A DNA stretch of 27,929 bases from GCA-020356105 sp964347475 (GTDB lineage Bacteria; Pseudomonadota; Alphaproteobacteria; UBA8366; JADFVY01): contig CAYFYY010000055.1 in assembly GCA_964347475.1 (NCBI GenBank), forward strand, positions 1-27,929, in the 5' to 3' direction. Made by a program: the position numbers and the translations under genes. The stretch's first letter is position 1, and each line of letters opens with the position of its first letter. The notes below the pieces were generated by a model. It was not told the origin of the DNA. It saw nothing but the letters and a program-made list of their open reading frames with translations, and made no database searches. Positions 15,716-23,104 of this stretch are shown in pieces.

Positions 15716-16513
15716 TCAGGCCTTCAGCTTGTAGCCGGCGACGAACAGACGCCAGCAGATCACGGCCAGCAGGGTATCGATCGTCACCATGACGGCGACG
15801 CCCAGCATCGGCGCGGTATCAGTGACGCCGGTGAAACCGTAACGGAATCCGTCGATCATGTAGAAGAACGGATTGGCGTGGGCGAGACTCTGGAAGAACG
15901 CGGGCAGCCGCTGGATCGAATAGAATGTGCCCGACAGGAAAGCGAAGGGCGTGATGACGAAATTGGTCACCGCCGCCATGTGATCGAACTTCTCGGCCCA
16001 GATCCCGCCGATCATGCCGAGCAGCGCGAGCATCAACGAGGCAGCGAAGGCGTGGAACAGCACGAACGCGGCGTTGTGGATACCGAACGGGACGAACGCC
16101 CACATGCCGGCCAGGGTCGCGAGACCCACGACGAGGCCGCGTGTGGTGCCGCCGAGCGCGATGCCGATGGTCAGTTCGGCCGGCGACAGAGGCGGCATCA
16201 GGATGTCGACAATATTGCCCTGAACCTTCGAGATCACCAGCGACGAGGCGGTGTTGGCGAAGGCGTTCTGCACCATCGCCATCATTACCAGACCGGGCGC
16301 CAGGAATTGCGCGAACGGCACGCCGTTGACGACCTCCACCGCGCGGCCGAGGGCCAGGGTGAACACGGCAAGGAATAGCAGCGTCGTGACCATCGGCGCC
16401 GCAATGGTCTGCGTGGCGACGGCCATGAAACGCTGCACCTCTTTTACGTACAGTGTCCACAGGCCGAGCCAGTTGACGGCGCCGATGCGCCGCGGCGAGG
16501 GAAAGTCCGTCAT
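15716..16513 (-). CDS. ABC-2 type transporter permease, first of a pair
   Basis: A 265-residue protein with six membrane segments and the same landmark order as its neighbour: NWLGLWTLYVKEVQRF, FAQFLAPGLVMMAMVQNAF, KVQGNIVDILMPPLSPAE, a segment ending FLSGTFYSIQRLP, NPFFYMIDGFRYG. It is of normal size for NodJ/KpsM-like ABC-2 permeases. The two are clearly paralogous and probably form a heterodimer. It starts at ATG 16513, 202 bases from the divergent Cas1-like gene. A CtrA-type motif lies between them and could serve either gene. Substrate is not predictable from these subunits. Confidence 0.88.
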   Translation of the reverse strand: MTDFPSPRRIGAVNWLGLWTLYVKEVQRFMAVATQTIAAPMVTTLLFLAVFTLALGRAVEVVNGVPFAQFLAPGLVMMAMVQNAFANTASSLVISKVQGNIVDILMPPLSPAELTIGIALGGTTRGLVVGLATLAGMWAFVPFGIHNAAFVLFHAFAASLMLALLGMIGGIWAEKFDHMAAVTNFVITPFAFLSGTFYSIQRLPAFFQSLAHANPFFYMIDGFRYGFTGVTDTAPMLGVAVMVTIDTLLAVICWRLFVAGYKLKA

Positions 16514-16635
16514 GATGTCCGAATTGCCGGTGCCGGTTGCGCCGAACGGCGCGCACCATACAACCGGTGCCGCTTGTGAGCAACCGCGCCGAGCGAGGGC
16601 TTCGTGCCGACCATGGACGGCTGCGGCTTTCCGCC

Positions 16636-16651
16636 TTAACGCGGGCTTAAC
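16636..16651. promoter_or_regulatory. Perfect CtrA-type full site between permease and Cas1-like genes
   Basis: TTAACGCGGGCTTAAC matches TTAA-N7-TTAAC in full. It is 65 bases before the Cas1-like start and about 120 bases before the divergent permease start, so either promoter could be the target. CtrA binding is inferred. Confidence 0.5.
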
Positions 16652-16715
16652 TGGTCCGGGCGCCTTCTAGCGGACTGGCGCGCCGCTCCGCAGCGGCGCC
16701 GAGTGTGGGGCTGCG

Positions 16716-17696
16716 ATGGAGCCGGACACCCTGTTGCGAGATACGGTCGCGCGGATCGTCGAGATCGCCGAGGACCGACGCGCCGTTGCGCTCAAAGGAA
16801 CAGAGATCGTGATCGCGGGCGGCGAGGTCGAGGCTGATCGTGTGCCGCTCGATGCGATCGCCGGTCTCGTGGCCTTGCATCCCGGCCCGTCCTGGTCGGC
16901 GGCGGCGCTCGCGGCGCTCACCGAGCGGTGCGCCGGAATTATCCTGCGCGGTCCCAATCGCGAGTCGCGGACCCTGACCTGGCCCGTTGCGAGCCGGCGC
17001 TGGCCGGCACGAATCCGTGCCCAGCTCGATCTGTATCCGCCCTATGCCCGGCACCTGCTGCGGCAGCTCCAGAGGGCCGCGGCCGCACAACGCGTGTTGG
17101 CGCTCGAGACCATGGGCGGCGGGAATCGGTTACGCTCGCTCGTGGCAGCGCCGCAACAGTTGCGTGGCCGTCCCACGGTGCGCCGCACCAGGGACCAGAT
17201 CGAAGCCGAGATCGGCCGGTATTACTGGACCTGGTTGATCGGCCGCGGCTTCCGCCGCAACCCCCGGCGAGCGGATGCGAATGAGGTGGTCAACTGCGGC
17301 CACACCGCATTGCGCATCGAGGCGATGCGCGCCGTGCACGCTGCCGGACTTCTGCCCGGCGTGAGCCTTGGCGATCGATCCGGGCGGGGTGGCCTCGTCG
17401 ACGATCTGATGATTCCGTTCCGCCCGGTGGTCGAGCTTGCCGCCGCGGTCTTCATTGCCACCGGAGACCACCGGGTAGACACGCGCATCGAAGCCGCCTT
17501 CGCGCGCCTGATGGTGGCGCCGCTGCGCGGCCGTCGCGGCCCGGTCCAGATCCGTCTCGGCGTTGCGGAGCTTGCACGGGCGTTGGCTCGTTGCTTCGAG
17601 ACCGGCGAGACGCGCCTCAAGCTCATGCTGCCGGCGCGCCAGGACCCGGATGCGCTGTTCGCACTGCTGGATACGACGCAGGTCGCGCATGCTTAG
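16716..17696 (+). CDS. Solitary Cas1-like protein, predicted integrase-dead
   Basis: A 326-residue protein with the Cas1 fold, closest by eye to type II-C Cas1. N-terminal beta domain: ALKGTEIVIAGGEVEADRVP and the IAGLVALHP strand. Helical domain: EAEIGRYYWTWLIGRGFRR, NEVVNCGHTALR, GLLPG, then LVDDLMIPFRPVVE, which matches the usual DDLMEPFRP signature. Known Cas1 integrases bind metal through Glu, His and Glu/Asp (E149, H205, E220 in Streptococcus pyogenes). Here Glu163 is kept, the His position is Asp220 (the LGIHHxN loop has become SLGDRSGRGG and is two residues shorter), and the last Glu is Ile233. No cas2, cas9 or repeat array is nearby. It could be a domesticated DNA-binding protein. 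ATG at 16716 follows GTGGGG loosely. Confidence 0.8.
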   Translation: MEPDTLLRDTVARIVEIAEDRRAVALKGTEIVIAGGEVEADRVPLDAIAGLVALHPGPSWSAAALAALTERCAGIILRGPNRESRTLTWPVASRRWPARIRAQLDLYPPYARHLLRQLQRAAAAQRVLALETMGGGNRLRSLVAAPQQLRGRPTVRRTRDQIEAEIGRYYWTWLIGRGFRRNPRRADANEVVNCGHTALRIEAMRAVHAAGLLPGVSLGDRSGRGGLVDDLMIPFRPVVELAAAVFIATGDHRVDTRIEAAFARLMVAPLRGRRGPVQIRLGVAELARALARCFETGETRLKLMLPARQDPDALFALLDTTQVAHA

Positions 17697-17744
17697 CCAG
17701 AAACCTCCCCCAAACGGTATCTCGCACGACTGCGGGACAGTGTC

Positions 17745-19193
17745 TCAAGTCCGCCAGAAGCTCGGCATCAGCAGCACCAGAATGGTGAACAGCTCAAGCC
17801 GGCCGAGCAGCATGCCCGCCGACAGCATCCATTTGGCGACATCCGGCAAGTCGGCGAAATGTCCCGCCGGCCCGATGATCGGCCCGAGGCCCGGCCCGAC
17901 ATTGGAGATCGCCGAGGCGGCACCGGAAGTGGCGGTGATGAAGTCGAGACCGGCAAGTCCCAGGCCGACCGCCAACGCAACCCAGCACAGTATGAACAGG
18001 AAGAAGAATGCCATCACCGACGCGAGGACCGAATCCTCGATTGGCTTGTTGTTGTAGTAAGGGATGAACACGCCGTTCGGCTGCAGGAGCCGGCGCAGCT
18101 GGATATGGGCCGCTGCGTACAGCACCTGGAAGCGGAAGATCTTCAGCCCGCAGGTCGTCGAACCGGCGCAGCCGCCGATGAACATCATGCAGAACAGTGC
18201 CGCTACCGCGAACCCGCCCCAGGCGTTGAAATCGGCGGTGGCGTAGCCGGTCCCGGTGATCACCGAGATCACGTTGAAGGACGCAAGGCGCAGGGCCGAG
18301 AGCGCTTCCACCCCATTTACGAGATTGAGATAGAACGTCATGCCGGCGACCGACAGCGCGACGATGGTGATGAACAGCCGCACCTGCTGATCGCGCCACA
18401 AATGGCCCGGGGCGCCGCGCACAGCCCTCAGATACAGCACGAACGGAAGACTGCCGACGATCATGAAGACCACGGCGACCGCGTCGATGAGGGCGCTGTC
18501 GAAATGGCCGACCGAGTCGTCATGGGTCGAGTAGCCGCCGGTCGCCAGAGTGGTCATGGCGTGGGCCACGGCGTCGAAGCCGTGCATGCCCGCAGCCCAG
18601 TACAGCGCGGCGCACAGCATGGTCAGGGCCAGGTAGATCAGCCCGGTGAATGTTGCCACCTGGGCCATCCGCGGCATCGCCTTCTCGGACTTGTCGGAGC
18701 TTTCCATGCGGAACAGCTGCATGCCGCCGACCTGCAGCATCGGCAAGACGGTGATCGCCATCGCGATGATACCGATGCCGCCCAGCCACTGCAGCAGCGC
18801 CCGCCATAGCAGGATGCCGGGTGGCGCCTCGTCGAGGCCGACGATCACCGTGGATCCGGTCGTCGTCACCCCAGACATGGCCTCGAAGAACGCGTCGGTG
18901 TAGTCGAGCTCGAGCAGCGCGAAGGTGAACGGCAGCGCGCCGACGGTCGGGATCACCAGCCAGCACGCCGCCACCAGCACGAAGGCCTGGCGCAGGTTGA
19001 TGCGCCGCTTCGAGCTGCGCGTGGTCAGGATCAGCACGACGCCGATGAAGAAGGTGAAAGCCGACGACGCCGCGAACACCTGCCAGTCCGGATGGCCCGA
19101 CACCGCATCGGCCAGCGCCGGCAGCGTCATCGCTACCGCCAGCGTCGCCAGCAAGAGGCCGACGATGAACAGGATTGGACGGAAGTCGATCAA
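17745..19193 (-). CDS. trkH: TrkH-family potassium transporter membrane subunit
   Basis: A 482-residue inner-membrane protein that forms the K+ pathway of the Trk uptake system, usually with cytoplasmic TrkA. All four selectivity-filter loops are present in order: TTGST (Gly113), ATGGYST, TGTGYAT and SNVGPGLG. The LQWLGGIGIIAMAI segment and GGCAGSTTCGLKIFR are also typical. The TTG at 19193 is chosen because it gives the normal family length, the protein then starts with a hydrophilic patch and first membrane helix, and GGAGGA lies 11 bases upstream; the frame remains open to 19430 but through Arg/Pro-rich, non-family sequence. trkA is not in the window. It ends 48 bases from the convergent Cas1-like gene. 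Confidence 0.92.
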   Translation of the reverse strand: MIDFRPILFIVGLLLATLAVAMTLPALADAVSGHPDWQVFAASSAFTFFIGVVLILTTRSSKRRINLRQAFVLVAACWLVIPTVGALPFTFALLELDYTDAFFEAMSGVTTTGSTVIVGLDEAPPGILLWRALLQWLGGIGIIAMAITVLPMLQVGGMQLFRMESSDKSEKAMPRMAQVATFTGLIYLALTMLCAALYWAAGMHGFDAVAHAMTTLATGGYSTHDDSVGHFDSALIDAVAVVFMIVGSLPFVLYLRAVRGAPGHLWRDQQVRLFITIVALSVAGMTFYLNLVNGVEALSALRLASFNVISVITGTGYATADFNAWGGFAVAALFCMMFIGGCAGSTTCGLKIFRFQVLYAAAHIQLRRLLQPNGVFIPYYNNKPIEDSVLASVMAFFFLFILCWVALAVGLGLAGLDFITATSGAASAISNVGPGLGPIIGPAGHFADLPDVAKWMLSAGMLLGRLELFTILVLLMPSFWRT

Positions 19194-19387
19194 GCTAAGG
19201 ACAGTCCTCCGGGTGTGGGCGCGCCCCCGTCGCGGGGCCGGAGAATCGGCGATTTCCGGGCAATTGTCCACCCCGAAGCAGCGCATGCGGGGGCGCATAT
19301 CCCCGAGAACGGGCCAGGCACGCGGGGTCAAGGGCTGCGGATGCATGGGCAGGGGAACGGATCCGGTCTTTCGGCCAAGGTTGTGTC

Positions 19388-19416
19388 TTGACTTGGCGCC
19401 GCGGTTTGCATGATAG
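19388..19416 (+). promoter_or_regulatory. Possible sigma-70-like promoter for the coiled-coil protein
   Basis: TTGACT at 19388-19393, 17 bases, then TGATAG at 19411-19416. The -35 box is good, the -10 box weak. It would give a very short leader before the ATG at 19429. Confidence 0.3.
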
Positions 19417-19428
19417 AAAATGTCAGCC

Positions 19429-20188
19429 ATGTCGTTTGGATTTGCGGAACAAAAGGCCGCGCGCCGCCGCCGATGGCGGATTATCCGGTGGTCGCTGAGC
19501 GCCGTGTTGTTGCTGGTTTTGGGGATCGCCTCCTATTGGACCGGCGCGAAGCTTGCCGTCAGCGAGGTCTCGCGACTGGAAGACAAGGTTGCGGATCTTG
19601 AAAAGGCCGCCGCCGAACTGCGCGATCGGAACGCCGCGCTCCAGTCGGAGGCGGCCACGGCCAGGGAAGCCGAATCGAGATGGCACGCGCGTTACCAGGC
19701 AGAGGTTCCGACCGGCAAATCTCGTGAGCTGTTGAGGCTGATCGAAAGCCAGATCGCAAAGGGCGCGAACCCGGAACGGGTTGCCTTCCTCGTCACAACG
19801 GCAGCGCAAGAACGGTCCTGCGACAACGAATTGCAAACCAAGCGATTTATCTTGCGTACGCCGATTTATGCCGGTGCGAATGACGCGGTGAGCTTCGCCA
19901 GCAACGCCATCATCGTTACTGGCGAAGGGGCATCGTCGATCGATGCGGAGGGCAGACCGGAGGCGTGGTTTGACCCGGCGCAGGCCGTTACGCTGCGCTT
20001 CGTTGAGCCCGGCGGAGACGTGTCCGAGGCTTCGGGTCTCCTCCCATTGCACCATTCCGTCGTGCGCGGCGACAGCGAGTACCGCTTCACGGCCGTCNNN
20101 NNNNNNNGTGATCAACGCCTGCATGGCCGTCGCCAGCGAGAGCCGGGGTTTCATCAGCATCACGGCCGAGCGCTGCGCCTTCCCGTAA
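19429..20188 (+). CDS. Membrane-anchored coiled-coil protein, interrupted by an assembly gap
   Basis: The N-terminus is basic (QKAARRRRWR), followed by one membrane helix (about residues 24-45, SLSAVLLLVLGIASYW) and a long coiled coil (about 50-90, with Leu/Ala heptads). A soluble beta-rich part follows. Ten N at 20098-20107 break the frame: before the gap the first frame is used, after it a frame shifted by one gives INACMAVASESRGFISITA and then TAA at 20186-20188, which reads like a natural ending. The frame that stays open past the gap to 20478 is Arg/His-rich and probably false. I therefore read a single gene with a gap of unknown true size. Function is unknown; the layout is like a periplasmic protein tethered to the inner membrane. 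ATG 19420 is an alternative start. Confidence 0.6.
20098..20107. other. Assembly gap (10 N)
   Basis: Ten undetermined bases inside a coding region, with a change of reading frame across them. The true gap size is unknown. Confidence 0.99.
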
Positions 20189-20350
20189 CGCGCACCACTC
20201 GCTGGTCCCCGTTGCCCACCGACATCCCGCAGCATTGCGCTGACCTATGTCAATGCCGGCACTCGATTTTCCGGGTATGGCCGGGTGCATTGCGGTCGTA
20301 CCGGCCCACGCGCCGGCAGGGGACGCCACACCGATACAGGGGGAAACGGC

Positions 20351-21778
20351 TTGAGCTCAAGAATCCTGCCGATTCCCACCGTCACACAATACGAGGCGCC
20401 GTTCTGCCTGTATGCGTGCACCAGTATGGTTCTGTCGTGCTTCGGGATCACCCGGTCAATCTCCGAAATCGCGTATGAGGTGAGCCTGGACTGGCCTGGG
20501 GATTCTCTGGAAGCCATTCTCGGGGAGCTGGTTGGGGCGGTGACGGATTACCTCGCCGACAATGGCCTCGAAGCGCGTTACGGCACAGACGGCGACTGGG
20601 ACGGGATCCGCGACCATATCGACCGCGGGCATCCAATGATCGTCTTCGTAAAGCCTTACGCCGACGATGCCCAGATCAATCATGCCTGGGTCATTCGCGG
20701 ATACGACGAAACCGGCCTGCCGGCAGTCATATACAACGATCCGCGCAACGATCCCGGGAGCGACGAGCCCGTTACATTCGCTGCAAACCACAGCGGCGCG
20801 CCCGGCGAGACCATGGATTACCAAGACTTCGTTGACGGCCACTGGTCCGGCCCGCCGGGAACCGCCAGCAGGGTGTATATAGCGGTCTCGTGCAAGGGGC
20901 AGGGCCTCAGGCCCAACCACCGGGACTGGCGTGGTGCCGGCAGCCGCAGTTTCGGCCGTTGCCGGTACCACATGGCGCGCATGATGCGCAAACTCCGAGG
21001 GCTGGAACTGGTGGAGACCCTCATGGAGGGTCTGGTTTCCGCTGTCGCGTTCACCGGACTCGTGGTCGGCGGCTTTCAGCTGATCGGACAGGCATTGACG
21101 GCGGGTGGTCGTGCGCTGGCGGAAATCGGGCAGGGGTGGTGGGCTGCGCGCGCGATCTGGCGCCGACCGCCGGGCGCGATCCTCGTTGGACTAGCTGCCG
21201 TCATCGCGGCGGCCGGGCATGTCATCGACGCAGTTGCCGGGTTTGTCGGCCTGATTATCGACAGACTGACCTCGCTTGCGGACTCGGTCGGATCGGTGTT
21301 CACGGGCGCGACCGGTGCCAGCGCGTCGGCACGGCTCGGCGACACGGATGTCAACCTCGGCCTGGTGCTGAAAGTGCACCCGTGGGAAACACGGTGGGGC
21401 GACAACTGGGAGAAGATCAGCGGCAGCTGGGCGGCTGCGACCGCGGCAGGTGCGCGCCTCGAAAGGCTGGAGGTCCGGTGGCGCGTGAACATCTGGGGCT
21501 GGGGTCTCCAAAGTTGGAAGCTCGACCACAGGGCGCTCGAAATGGTCGGGACTCTGACCAAGGACGAGGTCGTCCTGGACCACAATGGCGACAAGACATT
21601 CTACGTTGCCGTCACCGAAGCACAGCTCCTGCGCATCGGCTTCGGCGAGGGAACGTGCCGCTACCGTAGTGGCGGCGCGGTGATTCGCGTGCGGATGACC
21701 GTCGAGGCCCAGGCAGCGCGGGGCGAAGAAGAAGTGATCCTGAAGAAATCGGTTTCGGCGTGGGGATTCTCGGCGTAA
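20351..21778 (+). CDS. C39-like cysteine peptidase fused to hydrophobic helices and an unknown C-terminal domain
   Basis: A 475-residue protein. TTG at 20351 is preferred because AGGGGG lies 8 bases before it; an upstream ATG at 20285 has no such site. Residues 7-135 look like the Peptidase_C39_2 papain fold: Gln13, Cys19 in PFCLYACTSMVLSCFG, His111 in INHAWVIRGYD and Asp130 in YNDP form a complete catalytic set. Residues 136-210 are a linker rich in Gly/Arg. Two glycine-rich hydrophobic segments follow (about 228-249 and 276-303), and the C-terminal 150 residues are Trp- and beta-rich with no family I know. There is no signal peptide. It may be a toxin, a membrane-linked processing enzyme or a self-processing effector; the sequence does not decide. 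Confidence 0.72.
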   Translation: MSSRILPIPTVTQYEAPFCLYACTSMVLSCFGITRSISEIAYEVSLDWPGDSLEAILGELVGAVTDYLADNGLEARYGTDGDWDGIRDHIDRGHPMIVFVKPYADDAQINHAWVIRGYDETGLPAVIYNDPRNDPGSDEPVTFAANHSGAPGETMDYQDFVDGHWSGPPGTASRVYIAVSCKGQGLRPNHRDWRGAGSRSFGRCRYHMARMMRKLRGLELVETLMEGLVSAVAFTGLVVGGFQLIGQALTAGGRALAEIGQGWWAARAIWRRPPGAILVGLAAVIAAAGHVIDAVAGFVGLIIDRLTSLADSVGSVFTGATGASASARLGDTDVNLGLVLKVHPWETRWGDNWEKISGSWAAATAAGARLERLEVRWRVNIWGWGLQSWKLDHRALEMVGTLTKDEVVLDHNGDKTFYVAVTEAQLLRIGFGEGTCRYRSGGAVIRVRMTVEAQAARGEEEVILKKSVSAWGFSA

Positions 21779-21779
21779 A

Positions 21780-21811
21780 GCGGGCGATGGCCCGCACTTC
21801 TGAGCAAGTGC
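21780..21811 (+). terminator. Tandem hairpins just after the peptidase gene
   Basis: GCGGGC-GATG-GCCCGC (21780-21795) followed by GCACTT-CTGAGC-AAGTGC (21794-21811), starting 2 bases after the stop codon. There is no T-tract, so at most a weak or processing-type 3' structure. Confidence 0.35.
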
Positions 21812-21920
21812 GTGCTGATCCGGCGGGCAGGGCGAACCGTCGCCATCTCTCGCGAATCCCGATCACCGTGGAATTTACGACGAAACCGATCATCTTTATT
21901 CTGGACGCACTGATCGACCC

Positions 21921-22232
21921 ATGGAGCTGCACGTGGCCGAAGACCTTCGGGCGCAATTTCGCGAAATCATAAATCTCCTGAGCTGGGAATGCGTCGAGGA
22001 TCGCGGCTTCGAGCCGCCGTTCTCGATCCACGTCACCGACGCCGGCGGCTATGTCTTTTCCGCTGCCTTTGTCGAGGATCGGGAACTCGGTCGTCCCAAG
22101 CTGTTCGGAATCAAGGCTCCCGAGGACGAGAACGGTGCCTTGGCGGAACACACCCTGCGCTTTCCCCTCCGAGTGGTCGCCAGCGACCATGAGGGACGGA
22201 CACACCGCACGGACTTCCAGCGCATACAGTGA
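21921..22232 (+). CDS. Small protein of unknown function (103 aa)
   Basis: I do not recognise this protein. It has 103 residues, an N-terminal helix (ELHVAEDLRAQFREIINLL) and then alternating strands (FSIHVTDAGGYVFSAAFVED, LRFPLRVVASDHEG) that suggest a small alpha/beta or beta-barrel domain. It is acidic in the middle. The ATG at 21921 has no strong ribosome site, so the start is uncertain. It lies 142 bases after the peptidase fusion on the same strand. A role as partner or immunity protein for that enzyme is possible on position alone, with no sequence support. Confidence 0.5.
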   Translation: MELHVAEDLRAQFREIINLLSWECVEDRGFEPPFSIHVTDAGGYVFSAAFVEDRELGRPKLFGIKAPEDENGALAEHTLRFPLRVVASDHEGRTHRTDFQRIQ

Positions 22233-22345
22233 CGACCACCCCGGGACGGGCTCCGCGACCTGAGCTCTCCATTCGCGCTTCACAACCCGTGTGCTACCCG
22301 GCATGATTGCGGCTCTGCGTGGGTTCCAACGGGAGGAAGAGACAG

Positions 22346-23089
22346 ATGAGGTTTGCGTTTGCATTCATTGTGGCGGCGACGCTGCCGCTTGCCGCCGTGG
22401 CGGGGCAAAAGGTCGAGTACCGCGTCGGCGGGGCGGCTTACCAAGGTTACAGCGCCAAGGCGCAGGGCGCGTCCAAGGGACTGGTGCTGATCATCCACGA
22501 CTGGGACGGGTTGACGGAATATGAGGAGAAGCGCGCCGAGATGCTGGCGGTGATGGGCTACGACGCCTTCGCCGTCGACCTCTACGGCAAGGGCAACCGG
22601 CCCGTCGAGACCGGCGCCAAGAAGGCCGAGACCGGCAAGCTGTACAACGACCGCGAGAAGATGCGCAGCCTGATCCTGGGCGGCCTTGCCGAGGCACGCA
22701 AGATCAGCGACCTGCCGGCCGTCGTCATGGGTTATTGCTTCGGCGGCGCCGCGACGCTGGAGCTGGCGCGCTCCGGCAAGGCCGACCGCATCGCCGGCTA
22801 CGCCACCTTCCACGGCGGGCTGTCAACGCCGGAAGGCCAAGGCTACGCGAAGACCACACCGCCCATCCTCGTCGCCCACGGGGGTGCCGACACTTCGATC
22901 ACGATGGACCATGTGGCGGCGCTGTCGAAGGAGTTCGAGCAGGCGGGCGTGCCATATGAGATCCAGGTCTATTCCGGTGCGCCGCACGCTTTCACGGTAT
23001 TCGGCTCCGACCGCTACCGCGACCGCGCGGACAAGCAGTCGTGGGCCGCGTTCCAGGAGTTCCTGTCGACGTACCTTGCAGGCGAATAG
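22346..23089 (+). CDS. Exported dienelactone hydrolase-family protein
   Basis: A 247-residue alpha/beta-hydrolase with a cleavable signal (MRFAFAFIVAATLPLAAVAG), so probably periplasmic. The catalytic set of dienelactone hydrolases is visible: Cys131 in MGYCFGGAATLEL, Asp182 in GGADTSI and His214 in GAPHAFTV. IIHDWDGL forms the oxyanion side of the fold and VDLYGKG is also typical. The ATG at 22346 has GGGAGGAAGA just upstream; an earlier ATG at 22307 would bury the signal. The family hydrolyses lactones and esters; the true substrate is unknown. It stands alone and is convergent with the CapA-like gene, 15 bases away. Confidence 0.87.
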   Translation: MRFAFAFIVAATLPLAAVAGQKVEYRVGGAAYQGYSAKAQGASKGLVLIIHDWDGLTEYEEKRAEMLAVMGYDAFAVDLYGKGNRPVETGAKKAETGKLYNDREKMRSLILGGLAEARKISDLPAVVMGYCFGGAATLELARSGKADRIAGYATFHGGLSTPEGQGYAKTTPPILVAHGGADTSITMDHVAALSKEFEQAGVPYEIQVYSGAPHAFTVFGSDRYRDRADKQSWAAFQEFLSTYLAGE

Positions 23090-23104
23090 GAAACGGCGCT
23101 GCGC

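Noticed and set aside
16514..17744. CRISPR array or cas2 next to the Cas1-like gene
   Set aside because: I looked for regularly spaced direct repeats and a small cas2-type frame on both strands; none is present.
21760..21972. 70-codon plus-strand frame after the peptidase fusion
   Set aside because: It overlaps the hairpins and the start of the 103-residue gene in another frame, has no ribosome site and no regular pattern.
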